A stretch of DNA of 64,000 bases. It comes from Elusimicrobiota bacterium. GTDB lineage: Bacteria; Elusimicrobiota; Elusimicrobia; UBA1565; UBA9628. The stretch covers positions 32,159-96,158 of the forward strand of contig JAUYSH010000074.1 in the NCBI GenBank assembly GCA_030696455.1, given 5' to 3'. Position 1 is the first letter of the stretch. Each line of letters starts with the position of its first letter. Of this stretch, positions 32,595 through 41,663 are shown one piece after another. The notes beneath the pieces were generated by a model, which saw only the letters and a list, made by a program, of their open reading frames with translations, was not told the DNA's origin and did not search any database. A program made the position numbers and the translations under genes.

Positions 32595-33020
32595 GTGGAT
32601 GAACTCGCCGCGCGGGGCAAGGAGCTCCTGAAGGCCGGGCGCTCGGGAGCGCTCTCGACGCACTCGGTCGAAAGGCCGGGGTTTCCCTTCGCGTCCCTGG
32701 CTCTTTACGCGCTCGACGGGCATGGGCGGCCGCTGTTCCTGCTCAGCGGGCTGGCCGTGCACGCGCGCAACCTCGCCGCGGACCCGCGCGCGTCCCTGAT
32801 GGTGGCGGAGGGGGACGTCCAGGCCTCCGCGCGGGTCACCGTCGTGGGACGGGTCTCGAAGCTCTCCGGCGAGCAGGCCGATGCCGCCCGCGCCGCCTAT
32901 GTGGCGCGGCATCCCGCTGCCAAGGCCTGGTCCTCGTTCGGTGATTTCTCCCTGTGGCGCCTCGAGCCTGAGGACGCCTACGTCGTGGCGGGTTTCGGTT
33001 CGGCGGGGTGGGCCGGCTAG
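32595..33020 (+). CDS. Pyridoxamine 5'-phosphate oxidase-like flavin/heme-binding protein
   Basis: 141 residues with the split beta-barrel of the PNPOx-like superfamily: SGALSTHSVERPGFPFASLALYALDGHGRPLFLLSGLAVHARNLAADPRASLMVAE and VTVVGRVSKLSG. This short form is closest to HugZ-like/heme-utilisation proteins or general stress flavoproteins, without the C-terminal PNPOx dimer domain. Substrate unknown. The start is GTG 32595, with TAACCT (32583-32588) ending 6 nt upstream. The 3' end overlaps the convergent lipoprotein gene by 4 nt. Confidence 0.82.
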   Translation: MDELAARGKELLKAGRSGALSTHSVERPGFPFASLALYALDGHGRPLFLLSGLAVHARNLAADPRASLMVAEGDVQASARVTVVGRVSKLSGEQADAARAAYVARHPAAKAWSSFGDFSLWRLEPEDAYVVAGFGSAGWAG

Positions 33021-34072
33021 CGCGCCTTGTCGATGGCGGCCCCGGCGGCGGTGAGCGCCTCACGGGTCGGATCGATCGCCCAGGCGCCGGGCTTGTCCCG
33101 GTCGGTGACGGCGAACAGCAGGCGTCCGTTCGCGGGGTCCTCCCCGAGAAGCCTGCCCTCATGGGACGTCCAGGGAACGCTCCAGCGGCGCCCGGATTTT
33201 TCCAACACCAGCAGGGCCCTAGGGGCGAGGAAGGCCTTCCCGGTGTTGTTTCGCCGGGAGGGGTCCTTGGCGACGGCGTAAAGGCCGCGGCCGGTCTCGA
33301 ATGCGGTTTCGATCTCGCCGTCCGCCTCGAGAAGGGGCGACCGCCGTCCCGTCTTGGGGTCGCCCGATTCCAGGACGAAGGTGCCGGTCTCCGACATCCA
33401 GCGCGCCGACAGCGCGGTTCCGTCGGGGCGCAGCGCCAGCGGCACGCCGGTCAGAGCCACTCGCCACTCGGCGGACCGGCGGCCGTCGCGCAGGTCGTAG
33501 ACGGCCATGCGCGGCCGTTCGGTCTGCCGTTCGGAGACGAGAAGATAAGGCTCTTCGAACAAAAGACCCCGCCAGGCTTCCGGGCCTTCGAGCAAGCCGC
33601 CGGAGGCGCCGCGCCCGAAGGCCCGCCACACGAGGCCCTTCTCGCCGTTCCAGACGGCGACCGGATCGGGCGACCAGGCGGGGTGGCCGAGCGTCACGGC
33701 GCCGTCGACCGGTTGCTCGACCAGGATGCGGCCCTCGTCGACGTCGACGACGAGGAGTACCCGCTCCGAGGGCTCGCTGCGCGAGGCCGCGCCGACCTTG
33801 CCCGCCTCGAGCAGGACCCGCCGGCCGTCGCGCGACAGCGCGAGGCGGTCTCCAAGCACGAAGCCTTTGAGGCGTCGGCGCGTCCGTGCTCCGGGGCCGG
33901 CGACGACCAGATACGTCCGGTCGGGGAAGCGCCCGTCGACGAAGGCCAGGCGCCGCGACGAGGGGCTCCAGAAGAACCCCTGCGCGCCGGAGGCGAGCTT
34001 CTCGACGCCGGGCGGCAGGGGCTCCGAGCAGGCGGCGCAGGCCAGCAGCGCGAGAAAGATCGCGCGGCTCAT
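33017..34072 (-). CDS. Lipoprotein with predicted beta-propeller fold
   Basis: 351 residues. The signal peptide ends in a lipobox (FLALLACAAC, with SEPLPPGVEK next). The body repeats strand groups of the WSPSSRRLAFVDGR, LALSRDGRRVLLEAG, WSPDPVAVWNG, LALRPDGTALSARWMS type, as in TolB/WD-like propellers. No enzyme motif is seen. Last gene of the sugar-nucleotide operon, 4 nt after the nucleotidyltransferase stop, so it is probably linked to envelope polysaccharide, but the function is unknown. Confidence 0.75.
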   Translation of the reverse strand: MSRAIFLALLACAACSEPLPPGVEKLASGAQGFFWSPSSRRLAFVDGRFPDRTYLVVAGPGARTRRRLKGFVLGDRLALSRDGRRVLLEAGKVGAASRSEPSERVLLVVDVDEGRILVEQPVDGAVTLGHPAWSPDPVAVWNGEKGLVWRAFGRGASGGLLEGPEAWRGLLFEEPYLLVSERQTERPRMAVYDLRDGRRSAEWRVALTGVPLALRPDGTALSARWMSETGTFVLESGDPKTGRRSPLLEADGEIETAFETGRGLYAVAKDPSRRNNTGKAFLAPRALLVLEKSGRRWSVPWTSHEGRLLGEDPANGRLLFAVTDRDKPGAWAIDPTREALTAAGAAIDKAR

Positions 34073-34076
34073 GGCG

Positions 34077-35120
34077 TTAAGACCGGATATTGAGGACGGC
34101 CGCCTCGAAGACGGAGATGTTCTCTTTGACCTGGCCGTTGGGGCCGATGATGCAGTTGGTCAGGCGCACCTTCTCGCCGACGGTGACGTTGTCGAAGAGC
34201 AGGCAGGTATCGAGGTGGGCTCCCGCCCCGATCTGCGCGCGATCGCCGATGACCGTGCCGGGCCCGATCTTGGCGTCGGCCGCGATGCGGCAGCCCTTGC
34301 CGATGACGACGGGAGCGATGAGCTTGGCCTTGGGGTCGACGACCGTGCCTTCCTGGACCCAGACGCCCTTGCGGACCTCGACGCCGGGGATGTTGATCTT
34401 GGCCTTGCGCTCGAGGCAGTCGGCCTGGGCGCGACGGTACTCGGCGAGGTTTCCGACGTCGCACCAGTAGGCGTCGGTCTCGTAGGCGTAGATCGGCTTC
34501 TTGAGCTTGAGCAGCTTGGGCCAAAGGTCGTGGCCGAAATCGTAGGGCTTGCCCTTGGGCATCATCCGGAGGATCTCGGGCTCGAAGAGGTAGATGCCGG
34601 TGTTGACCTTGTTGGAGAAGACGTCGCCCCAGGACGGCTTTTCCATGAAGCCCTTGATCTTCTGGCCCCCGTCGGTCAGCGTCACGCCGTACTCGAAGCG
34701 AGCCTCGATGCGCTTGGTCGCCATCGTCGCGACAGATCCTCGCTTGCGGTGGAACTGCCACATCGCGGTGAGGTCGATGTCGGAGAGCCCGTCGCCCGAC
34801 ATGACGAAGAACGGGCCGTCCTTGAAGAAGCTCTCGACCTTCTTGATCGAGCCCGCCGTGCCCATCAGCTTCGGCTCGTACGAGTAGTGGATCTTGAGGC
34901 TCCAGCGCGAGCCATCTCCGCAGTAGCCCCGCACCTGCTCGGGATGCATGTGCAGGTTGATCATGACCTCCTCGACGCCGTGCTTGAGCAGGTTGTCGAG
35001 GACGTGATGGATCACGGGCCGGTTGACGACCGGCACCATGGGCTTAGGCGTCTCGTAGGTCAGGGGGCGCAGGCGCGTCCCCGCGCCGGCCGCCAGCAGC
35101 ATCGCTTTTTTGGGGAACAT
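34077..35120 (-). CDS. Sugar-1-phosphate nucleotidyltransferase (mannose-1-phosphate guanylyltransferase type)
   Basis: 347 residues. Nucleotide-binding motif MLLAAGAGTRLRPLTYETPKPMVPVVNRP; catalytic FFVMSGDGLSDIDL (metal Asp); sugar-binding IKGFMEKPSWGDVFSNKVNTGIYLF. A C-terminal left-handed beta-helix of hexapeptides (VWVQEGTVVDPKAKLIAPVVIGKG, AQIGAGAHLDTCLLFDNVTVGE) follows. It probably makes GDP-mannose or another NDP-sugar. A paralogue lies two genes upstream at 36951, which points to two different sugar nucleotides or two subunits. It starts 8 nt after the phosphomutase stop. Confidence 0.9.
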   Translation of the reverse strand: MFPKKAMLLAAGAGTRLRPLTYETPKPMVPVVNRPVIHHVLDNLLKHGVEEVMINLHMHPEQVRGYCGDGSRWSLKIHYSYEPKLMGTAGSIKKVESFFKDGPFFVMSGDGLSDIDLTAMWQFHRKRGSVATMATKRIEARFEYGVTLTDGGQKIKGFMEKPSWGDVFSNKVNTGIYLFEPEILRMMPKGKPYDFGHDLWPKLLKLKKPIYAYETDAYWCDVGNLAEYRRAQADCLERKAKINIPGVEVRKGVWVQEGTVVDPKAKLIAPVVIGKGCRIAADAKIGPGTVIGDRAQIGAGAHLDTCLLFDNVTVGEKVRLTNCIIGPNGQVKENISVFEAAVLNIRS

Positions 35121-35127
35121 GGTCGTC

Positions 35128-36549
35128 CTATGCGTTGAGGTTGGGCGCGACCCACTTCTTGGCCATGTCGAGGAGGCCCTGGGTCCTCTCTGCCTTGTCG
35201 CTCTCGGCGTAGACGCGCATGAGCGGCTCGGTGCCCGACGGGCGCATCAGCAGCCAGTGGCCGTCCTCGAGGACGATCTTGAGGCCGTCGATGGAGATGA
35301 GCTCCTTGATGGCGGTGCCCATCAGCTTCTTGGGCAGCTTCTTGATGAGCTTCTGCGTCCAGAGGGCCTTGTCGGCGACGGCCTTGTGGATGCGGTAGTC
35401 GATGCGCTTGTAGTGGGAGGCGCCGAAGCGGGTCTCGACCTCCTTCCAGAGCTGCGAGGGCGTCTTGCCGGTGACGGCCATCATCTCGAGCATCAGCAGG
35501 GCGGTGAGCATCCCGTCGCGCTCGGCGATGCCGCCCTTGGTCGCCCAGGCGTAGCCGCCCGACTCCTCGCCGGCGATGTCGGCCTCCCCCGTCGCGATGC
35601 GTTCGGCGACGTGCTTGAAGCCGACGGGAAGCTGCTCGAAGGGGATGTTCTTTTCCTTGGCGATGCGCTCGGCGAGGTAGCCGAGCGAAACAGACTGCAC
35701 GATCTTCTTGGAGTACTTCTTCTTTTCGGTCAGGTAGAGGACGATCATCGGGAAGACCTGGCAGGGCGTCAGGTACTTGCCGTTCTCGTCGACGAGGCCG
35801 AAGCGGTCGGCGTCGCCGTCGAGCGCGAGCCCCACGGACGCCTTGTTTTTCTTCACCGCTTCGGAGAGGGCGGAAAGGTATTGCTCGATGGGCTCCGGGT
35901 GGACGCCGCCGAACAGCGGGTCGTGCTTGCCGCGGATCTCGATGAGGTTCTTGGGGCCGATCACGTCGGCCATCAAGCCGGAGCCGGCGCCGTGCATGTA
36001 GTCGATGACGATGGGCTTCTTGATCTTCGCCTTGATCTTGGGCAGGTCGGCGCGCGCCTTGAGGTACTGCAGGTACACGTCGCGGAAGGATTTGGTCTTG
36101 ATCTCCGCCGCGCGGGTCGGCGCGGTGCGGTCGACCCAGGACTCGACGCCCCTTGTGACGGGATCGAGAGCGGCGCGGCCGTCGATCTTGATCTTGACGC
36201 CGTTGTACGCCGGCGGGTTGTGGCTGGCGGTCACCATGACGCCGACGCCGCCGAGCTTCTTGGTCATGTAGCTGACGGCGGGCGTGGGCAGCGCCTCGGC
36301 CATCAGGATGGGCTGCATCTGGTTGGCCTCGAGGACCTTGGCGATCTCGCGCGCGAAGGCGTCGGACTGGAAGCGCTTGTCGTAGCCGATGACCATGGGG
36401 CCGGAGAGGGGGCCCTTCTTGTCCTTGATCCTCTCTTCCTTGACGTAGTCGGCGATCGCCTGAGCGACGCGCCGGCAATTCTGGAAGGTGAAGTCCCGGG
36501 CGATCACGCCGCGCCAGCCGTCGGTGCCGAACTTGATGGGATCCGCCAT
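35128..36549 (-). CDS. Phosphomannomutase/phosphoglucomutase
   Basis: 473 residues. All four family motifs are present: N-terminal FGTDGWRGVIA, phospho-serine loop VMVTASHNPPAYNG (Ser109), metal loop LALDGDADRFGLVDENG, sugar loop GEESGGYAWATKGGIAERDG and phosphate loop LMRPSGTEPLMRVYAE. It interconverts hexose 6- and 1-phosphates, supplying the adjacent nucleotidyltransferases. It follows the cupin gene by 1 nt and is in the middle of a five-gene operon that starts at 37970. Confidence 0.94.
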   Translation of the reverse strand: MADPIKFGTDGWRGVIARDFTFQNCRRVAQAIADYVKEERIKDKKGPLSGPMVIGYDKRFQSDAFAREIAKVLEANQMQPILMAEALPTPAVSYMTKKLGGVGVMVTASHNPPAYNGVKIKIDGRAALDPVTRGVESWVDRTAPTRAAEIKTKSFRDVYLQYLKARADLPKIKAKIKKPIVIDYMHGAGSGLMADVIGPKNLIEIRGKHDPLFGGVHPEPIEQYLSALSEAVKKNKASVGLALDGDADRFGLVDENGKYLTPCQVFPMIVLYLTEKKKYSKKIVQSVSLGYLAERIAKEKNIPFEQLPVGFKHVAERIATGEADIAGEESGGYAWATKGGIAERDGMLTALLMLEMMAVTGKTPSQLWKEVETRFGASHYKRIDYRIHKAVADKALWTQKLIKKLPKKLMGTAIKELISIDGLKIVLEDGHWLLMRPSGTEPLMRVYAESDKAERTQGLLDMAKKWVAPNLNA

Positions 36550-36550
36550 G

Positions 36551-36901
36551 TTATTTTCCTCTCCGTCCGTAATCGTCCTGCAGGCGCACGACGTCCCACA
36601 GTTCCGGCGTGGACACCTCGATGAGGGTCACGCGCCCTTGCGGCGCTTCAAAACGATGGATCGTCCTCGGCGGAACCTCGAAAGCGGTCCCGGGCCCGAC
36701 GGTCCGGGTCCGTTTTCCCAGCGTGAGCTTCAGGCGCCCGCGCTGCACGATCAAGGTCTCGTGCTTGCGGCGGTGCAGCTGGAGGCTCAGGCGGTGGCCC
36801 TTGTTGATGACGAGGATCTTGCCGACGTATTTCCGGGTGCGGGCGAAGATCATCTCGTGGCCCCACGGCTTGCACACCCGCTCGATGCGGCCCAATTTCA
36901 C
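36551..36901 (-). CDS. Mannose-6-phosphate isomerase-like cupin
   Basis: 116 residues, one cupin barrel like the C-terminal domain of type II phosphomannose isomerase/GDP-mannose pyrophosphorylase: CKPWGHEMIFARTRKYVGKILVINKGHRLSLQLHRRKHETLIV, then GTAFEVPPRTIHRFEAPQG (the metal-binding His and Glu are retained). It may isomerise fructose-6-P to mannose-6-P, feeding the mutase next door. The start is taken as GTG 36901 on family alignment (MKLGRIERV); there is no good Shine-Dalgarno, and an upstream in-frame extension cannot be excluded. Confidence 0.83.
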   Translation of the reverse strand: MKLGRIERVCKPWGHEMIFARTRKYVGKILVINKGHRLSLQLHRRKHETLIVQRGRLKLTLGKRTRTVGPGTAFEVPPRTIHRFEAPQGRVTLIEVSTPELWDVVRLQDDYGRRGK

Positions 36902-36950
36902 GGTCGCGTCCCACGGCGATCGATGCGACCATTTCCTCGCATAGGATCGG

Positions 36951-37970
36951 TCATAATAGGCTGTAGTCCCCGACCGAGGATCCGCCCGCGAGGGCCGTTC
37001 CGGGCCCGAGCACCGCGTGGGTGCCGACGCGCGCCTTCGGCCCGATGACGCAGCGATCCAGGCGAGCGCCGTCGCCGATCACCGCCCCGTCGAGCACGAC
37101 GCAATCGGTCAGCTGGGCGCCGCGGCCGATCGCGACCCTCGCGCCGAGGCTCACCGCGCCGGAGAAGCGCGCGAAAGGCGCGACCTTGGTTCCCGGCCCC
37201 GCCGTGACGCGCGCGCCGTCGGCGTTCTTGAGGAGCCGGGCGCCGGGCCCGGGCTTGAAGGGGGCCCGGCCCTGAATCAAATCCAGGTGCACCTGAAGGT
37301 AGGCTTTCACCGAGCCGATGTCGATCCAGTACCCGGGTGCCACGTAGCCGGCGATGCGCGCGCCCGCCGCCAGGCGCTCGGGGAAAAGGCCGCGCTCGAG
37401 CGAGTATGGCTTGCCCAGCGGGAGGTGCTCGAACACCGACGGCTCGAACAGGTAGGCGCCGGCGTTGATCGAGTTGGTCGTCACCTCGTCCCAGGAAGGC
37501 TTCTCGAGGAAGCGGCGGACCATGCCCTTGTCGTCGGTGATCACCAGGCCGTAGCGCGTCGGATCCTTCACCCGGGTGAGCGCGATCGATATCTCCGCGC
37601 GCCGGGCGCGGTGGAAGCGCAGAAAAGCCCCGAGGTCGAAGGCGTTGAGCACGTCGCCGTTGAGCACGAGCGTCGTGCCGTTGAGCAGAGGCTCCGCGTT
37701 CTTGATCGCGCCGCCCGTGCCGAGGGGGAGCCGCTCGCGCACGTAGGAGATCTTGAGGCCCAGGCGCCGTCCGTCGCCGAACGCGCGGCGGAAGGTCTCG
37801 GCCCGGTAGGAGGTGCACAGCACCACCTCGCGAATCCCGTGGCGGCTCAGAATCTGGAACTGGTATTCAAGGAAAGGGCGGTTCATGACGGGCAAAAGCG
37901 GCTTGGGCGTCTCCAAAGTGAAGGGACGCAGCCGGGTGCCCATTCCTCCAATAAGAATGACCGCTCGCAT
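36951..37970 (-). CDS. Second sugar-1-phosphate nucleotidyltransferase
   Basis: 339 residues and paralogous to the gene at 34077: ILIGGMGTRLRPFTLETPKPLLPVMNRPFLEYQ, TLVLNGDVLNAFDL, RFLEKPSWDEVTTNSINAGAYLFEP, and a C-terminal hexapeptide beta-helix (VAPFARFSGAVSLGARVAIGRGAQLTDCVVLDGAVIGDGARL). The residue differences in the nucleotide loop (IGGMG rather than AAGAG) suggest a different nucleotide or sugar. First gene of the sugar-nucleotide operon. -10 TAGAAT (37979-37984) ends 8 nt before the ATG. Confidence 0.9.
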   Translation of the reverse strand: MRAVILIGGMGTRLRPFTLETPKPLLPVMNRPFLEYQFQILSRHGIREVVLCTSYRAETFRRAFGDGRRLGLKISYVRERLPLGTGGAIKNAEPLLNGTTLVLNGDVLNAFDLGAFLRFHRARRAEISIALTRVKDPTRYGLVITDDKGMVRRFLEKPSWDEVTTNSINAGAYLFEPSVFEHLPLGKPYSLERGLFPERLAAGARIAGYVAPGYWIDIGSVKAYLQVHLDLIQGRAPFKPGPGARLLKNADGARVTAGPGTKVAPFARFSGAVSLGARVAIGRGAQLTDCVVLDGAVIGDGARLDRCVIGPKARVGTHAVLGPGTALAGGSSVGDYSLL

Positions 37971-37978
37971 GAGGCCGG

Positions 37979-37984
37979 ATTCTA
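37979..37984 (-). promoter_or_regulatory. -10 box of the sugar-nucleotide operon
   Basis: Minus-strand TAGAAT in the context TTTTTGTAGAAT, 8 nt before the ATG at 37970. The same TTTTGTAGAAT string precedes scoA. Confidence 0.65.
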
Positions 37985-38046
37985 CAAAAATAGATCAATC
38001 AGGTGTCGGGCTTGCGCAAAATTGCGTATGATAAACACGCTCTTCT

Positions 38047-40197
38047 ATGGCTTCGAACCTTTACGTTCCGCCGTCCCAGACGGCCAACCGCAAGATCCTC
38101 GTTTTCAGCGTCCTGGGGCTGGTTTTTTTCCTGGCGGCCGAAGCCCTCCTCCTGCGCTCCTTTATCCGCACCGACACGCGTCCCCCGGCCTGGGACCAGG
38201 CGATCCACCTGGAGATCGCCCTCGACTATCGCGAGGCACTCAAGGAGGGCCGTCTGGCCGACGCCTGGTTCCTGGCGCCGAAGCCGGGGATGCCGCCCTT
38301 CCCGCCCGCCTACCACCTTCTCCTCATGCGCGCCTACGACTCCGCGAACCCGGCCAACGCCGCCCTCTGGGTCAACTGGTTCTACCTGGCGCTCCTCTCC
38401 GTCTCGATCTTCGGTATCGCCTGGCGCTTTCGTCCGGACGAGACCGCGCTCGCCGCCGTCATCCTCTTCGTCGCGTCGCCCGCGATCCAGGACCTGCTGA
38501 CGACCCAGCTCGTCGATCTGCCGATGGTGGCGCTCGCCGCCGCGGCCTATTGGGCCCTGCTCGCCTCCGACGAATTCACGCGCTGGATTCCCGCGCTGCT
38601 GTTCGGCGTCCTTCACGCGGCGGGCATGCTGCACAAGTGGTCGTTCTTCAGCTATATGCTCCCCGCCTATTTCATCGCGCTGCGCGCGCTGCGCGACCGG
38701 CGCACCGCGCTCATCATGCTCTGCGCGGCGGCGCTGTCGGCGGCCCTCATCGTTCCGTGGTATTCGGCCCATATCGCGCTTCTTCCCTCGCGGCTCGTGC
38801 AGGCGTCCGCCGACTTCGCGATCCCGGTGTGGACCCCGGGAGCCTGGATGGTCTACGCCAGCCAGGCCTCCAACCACATCGGGCCGCTCGTCTGGCTCCT
38901 CGGCACGATCGGCCTGCTCGCCCCCCAGTACCGCCGCAGCCGCGAGCAGGGCTGGGTCCTGCTCGCCTGGTTCGCGACCAGCTACATCTTCTGGACGATC
39001 GTGCCCAACCGGCAGCTGCGCTTCCTCATGCCCGGCCTTGTTCCTATCGGCATCGCGTTCTGCGCGACCTGGCCCAAGGCGGTGACCTGGGGCGCGGTGG
39101 CCCTCCAGCTGTTCGGGCTGCTCAACTTCTACGGCGGCTGGATCGGGCCGGTCAGGCTGAACCTGCCCTTTTATAGCCCCTCGTTCTTCGCGAACCGTCC
39201 GGCGGCGAAGGAGGATTGGAAGACGGAGGAGATCCTCCGCAAGATCGACGCCGAGCGCGACCCGTCCTTGCCCATCAGCAACGTGACCCTCGTCGCCAAC
39301 GACGCCCATTTCAACGCGCCCACCTTCCACTGGATGCAGCGCCGCCTGGGGCTCGAGAAGGTGCGCATGCGCGGCGTCAACCGGCGGCTGTCGGAGCTTT
39401 CCGAGTTCGTCCTGCTGAAGGATCCCAAGGTCGGGCCCGCGAGCGTGATCTCCGGCCTGCCCGAGGCGTCGGCGGAAATCCGCGATCCGAGGACCTGGTT
39501 CGGCAAGGCCTACGAGGAGATCGCGCGCTGGCCGCTTCCCGATTCGAACAACGCGATCCTCTATCGCCAGCGCCGCGGTCCGAAGAAGCCCTACGAAGGC
39601 AAGTTCCTCGTCTATCAGCACTACACCGCGGGCAAGGTCGTCATCAAGGACCTTAAGGCGATCTTCGGCCCCTGGGACGGCGAGAAGTCGGTGTACAAGA
39701 CCATGGGCCTCACCGTCGGCCAGCTCAACGTCCGCGGGCTGGTCCTCAACGGCACGGACATCGAGCTGGTCAACGTCCGGTTCATCCCGATCATGAAAAA
39801 GGAGCGCGAGGACGACTGGGTGGATATCCGGCTCCTGCGCCTGGAGCGCCTGCGGGTCAAGTCGCTCGACGTGGGCGCCGACGAGCTCAGGGCGTTCCTC
39901 TCCGAGCGCGTGAAGGGGCTCAAGGTCGACGAGCTGTCCCTCGACAAGACCGTCCGGATCTCCGGCACGTACAACGGCAAGCCGGTCTCGGCCGAGGCCG
40001 GGCTGAGGCTTCTCGACGCCCCCCGCCGGCTGAAGATCGACATCATGGCCGTGCGCCTCGCGGGCATCAACGTGCCGCTGTCGGTGTTCCGGGAGATCAA
40101 GGAGCTCACCATACCGCTTTATCCGAACCCGGAGACGCCGTTCGCCATCGAGCTGCCCGGGCTCACGATCGCCGGCGGACGCCTGACGATCCCTTAG
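38047..40197 (+). CDS. GT-C-type membrane glycosyltransferase-like protein fused to a DUF2993-like domain
   Basis: 716 residues. Residues 20-400 hold about 11 membrane segments with the GT-C hallmark acidic motif in the first outer loop (RPPAWDQAIHLEIALDYREAL), as in ArnT/GT39-type glycosyltransferases that use lipid-linked sugars. A short soluble segment follows. The last about 200 residues (GKVVIKDLKAIFGPWDG, VRGLVLNGTDIELVNVRFIP, RLKIDIMAVRLAGINVPLSVFREIKELTIPLYP) resemble DUF2993/LmeA-type lipid-binding proteins. The fusion is unusual. -10 TATGAT (38027-38032) lies 14 nt before the ATG. The stop codon overlaps that of the convergent gene. Confidence 0.78.
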   Translation: MASNLYVPPSQTANRKILVFSVLGLVFFLAAEALLLRSFIRTDTRPPAWDQAIHLEIALDYREALKEGRLADAWFLAPKPGMPPFPPAYHLLLMRAYDSANPANAALWVNWFYLALLSVSIFGIAWRFRPDETALAAVILFVASPAIQDLLTTQLVDLPMVALAAAAYWALLASDEFTRWIPALLFGVLHAAGMLHKWSFFSYMLPAYFIALRALRDRRTALIMLCAAALSAALIVPWYSAHIALLPSRLVQASADFAIPVWTPGAWMVYASQASNHIGPLVWLLGTIGLLAPQYRRSREQGWVLLAWFATSYIFWTIVPNRQLRFLMPGLVPIGIAFCATWPKAVTWGAVALQLFGLLNFYGGWIGPVRLNLPFYSPSFFANRPAAKEDWKTEEILRKIDAERDPSLPISNVTLVANDAHFNAPTFHWMQRRLGLEKVRMRGVNRRLSELSEFVLLKDPKVGPASVISGLPEASAEIRDPRTWFGKAYEEIARWPLPDSNNAILYRQRRGPKKPYEGKFLVYQHYTAGKVVIKDLKAIFGPWDGEKSVYKTMGLTVGQLNVRGLVLNGTDIELVNVRFIPIMKKEREDDWVDIRLLRLERLRVKSLDVGADELRAFLSERVKGLKVDELSLDKTVRISGTYNGKPVSAEAGLRLLDAPRRLKIDIMAVRLAGINVPLSVFREIKELTIPLYPNPETPFAIELPGLTIAGGRLTIP

Positions 40198-41663
40198 CGC
40201 GTCAGCGGGAAGATCACGAGCTTGCCGTCGTCCCAGACGGGCGCGCCCCTCGCGCGCAGCCGCTTCCACAGCGCGCCGTCGGGCTCGGCGAACTGGCCGC
40301 GCTTTTCCGAGGCGATGAAGCGCGCGCCCTTCTCGACGTGCGCGTCGATGAAATCCTGGGCGTCGCTCACCGGCTGCGGATCGAGCTCGCCCGACCAGCC
40401 GCGCCGGTCGAGATAATACAGCAGCGCCGAGGGGGCCGGGCAGTTGGTCAGGAACAGGTCGCCGGCGGCGCTGACGGAGGCGGCGGCCTTGCCGGCGTTC
40501 TCGAAATACTCGTAGCCCTGACGGTACCAATGGCTGATGCGCAGGGCGGAGTGGGCGGGGATCGCGACGAGCAGGAAGGCCAGCCCCGCGAACGCGAGGG
40601 CGCGGTTCTTCTTCGGGACGGCGCCGGCTTTTTCGCGCAGGATCGCGACGCCGACGCCGATCAGGCCGGCCGCGGCGGGCGCCAGCGGAAGCGCCGTGTA
40701 CTCATGGGAGTGCGAGTAGCCCGACATCGCCAGCAGATGCGCGATCGCGCCGAAGAGCCAGCACAGCCAGAAGACGTCGCGCTTTTCCCATAAAACCCGG
40801 CGCGCGCCGACGACGAGGAACGCGAGGCCGGCGTAGGTCAAGACCACCTCGGGGATGCGCGAGAGGAGCTGGAACTGCACGAAATAAAGGAGGTTCGAGT
40901 AATCGAGAAGCTTGGTGTACTCCGACGAGCGGGTGGGCACCACGTAGACGCCATGGCGGGCGTGAAGGTACCAGGCGATGACGCCGCCCATCGCCGCGAG
41001 GCCGGCGGCGTGCATGCGCCAGTCCGAGAGGGCCCCGCGCCCGAGCTTGCGCCAGGTCAGCCCCGCGAGCGGGATGAGGAGATGGGCGTAGGGAAGTTTG
41101 AGCCCGACCGCGATGAACGCGCAGAACGCCGCGGCCAGCCACGCGCTCCAGGGGCGGTCCGCTTCGAGGTGCCGGCTCCAGAAGAAGAGCGCGCCGACCA
41201 GGCCGAGGAGCGCCGTCGCCTCGGGCTGAACGGTGCGGCCGAAATAAACCTCGACCGGAAGCAGCGAGAAAATCGAGGCGCCCCACAGGGCGGGCTCCCG
41301 TCCGAACTCCCTCTCGAACAAGCCGAAGAGCAGCAGGGCGGTGAGCAAGGAGGCGGCGACGGAGATGAGGCGGCCCCACTTTTCGCCGAGCCCCGCGACC
41401 GGCCACAGCTTGCCGTACGCCCACATATAGACCGGCAGCTCCGTCGCCGCGAGGCGGTCTTCTCCGCCGTCCCAGTCGATGCGGGGCTGGTGGATGGGGC
41501 GAGCGCCGGTATGATAGCCGCGCGCGATCGAGGCGGTGTTGACCTGCCGGTGAAAGTGGTAGTCGAGCAGCGGCGCGGTGAGTCCTTTGGCGTGGACGAG
41601 CAGGGAGAAGAAGGCGACGACGGCCAGGCACAGGCCGCGTCGCTCGAGGACGTTCCGGATCAT
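40194..41663 (-). CDS. GT39-like polytopic membrane glycosyltransferase
   Basis: 489 residues with about 11 membrane segments and a first outer loop YHFHRQVNTASIARGYHTGARPIHQPRIDW, where R/H-rich motifs replace the usual acidic pair. The internal TMs (VEVYFGRTVQPEATALLGLVGALFFWS) are typical of the GT-C dolichyl/undecaprenyl-phosphate-sugar family. The C-terminal about 110 residues are soluble and outside (FLTNCPAPSALLYYLDRRGWSGELDPQPVSD). The start ATG 41663 overlaps the methyltransferase stop (ATGA). Together with that gene it probably modifies a lipid-linked sugar or surface polymer. Confidence 0.82.
   Translation of the reverse strand: MIRNVLERRGLCLAVVAFFSLLVHAKGLTAPLLDYHFHRQVNTASIARGYHTGARPIHQPRIDWDGGEDRLAATELPVYMWAYGKLWPVAGLGEKWGRLISVAASLLTALLLFGLFEREFGREPALWGASIFSLLPVEVYFGRTVQPEATALLGLVGALFFWSRHLEADRPWSAWLAAAFCAFIAVGLKLPYAHLLIPLAGLTWRKLGRGALSDWRMHAAGLAAMGGVIAWYLHARHGVYVVPTRSSEYTKLLDYSNLLYFVQFQLLSRIPEVVLTYAGLAFLVVGARRVLWEKRDVFWLCWLFGAIAHLLAMSGYSHSHEYTALPLAPAAAGLIGVGVAILREKAGAVPKKNRALAFAGLAFLLVAIPAHSALRISHWYRQGYEYFENAGKAAASVSAAGDLFLTNCPAPSALLYYLDRRGWSGELDPQPVSDAQDFIDAHVEKGARFIASEKRGQFAEPDGALWKRLRARGAPVWDDGKLVIFPLTR

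Noticed and set aside
37999..40530. Long minus-strand open frame (843 codons) opposite the GT-C/DUF2993 gene
   Set aside because: Composition is Arg/Gly/Asp-heavy and low in hydrophobics, with no domain. It mirrors the real gene's third-codon G/C bias.
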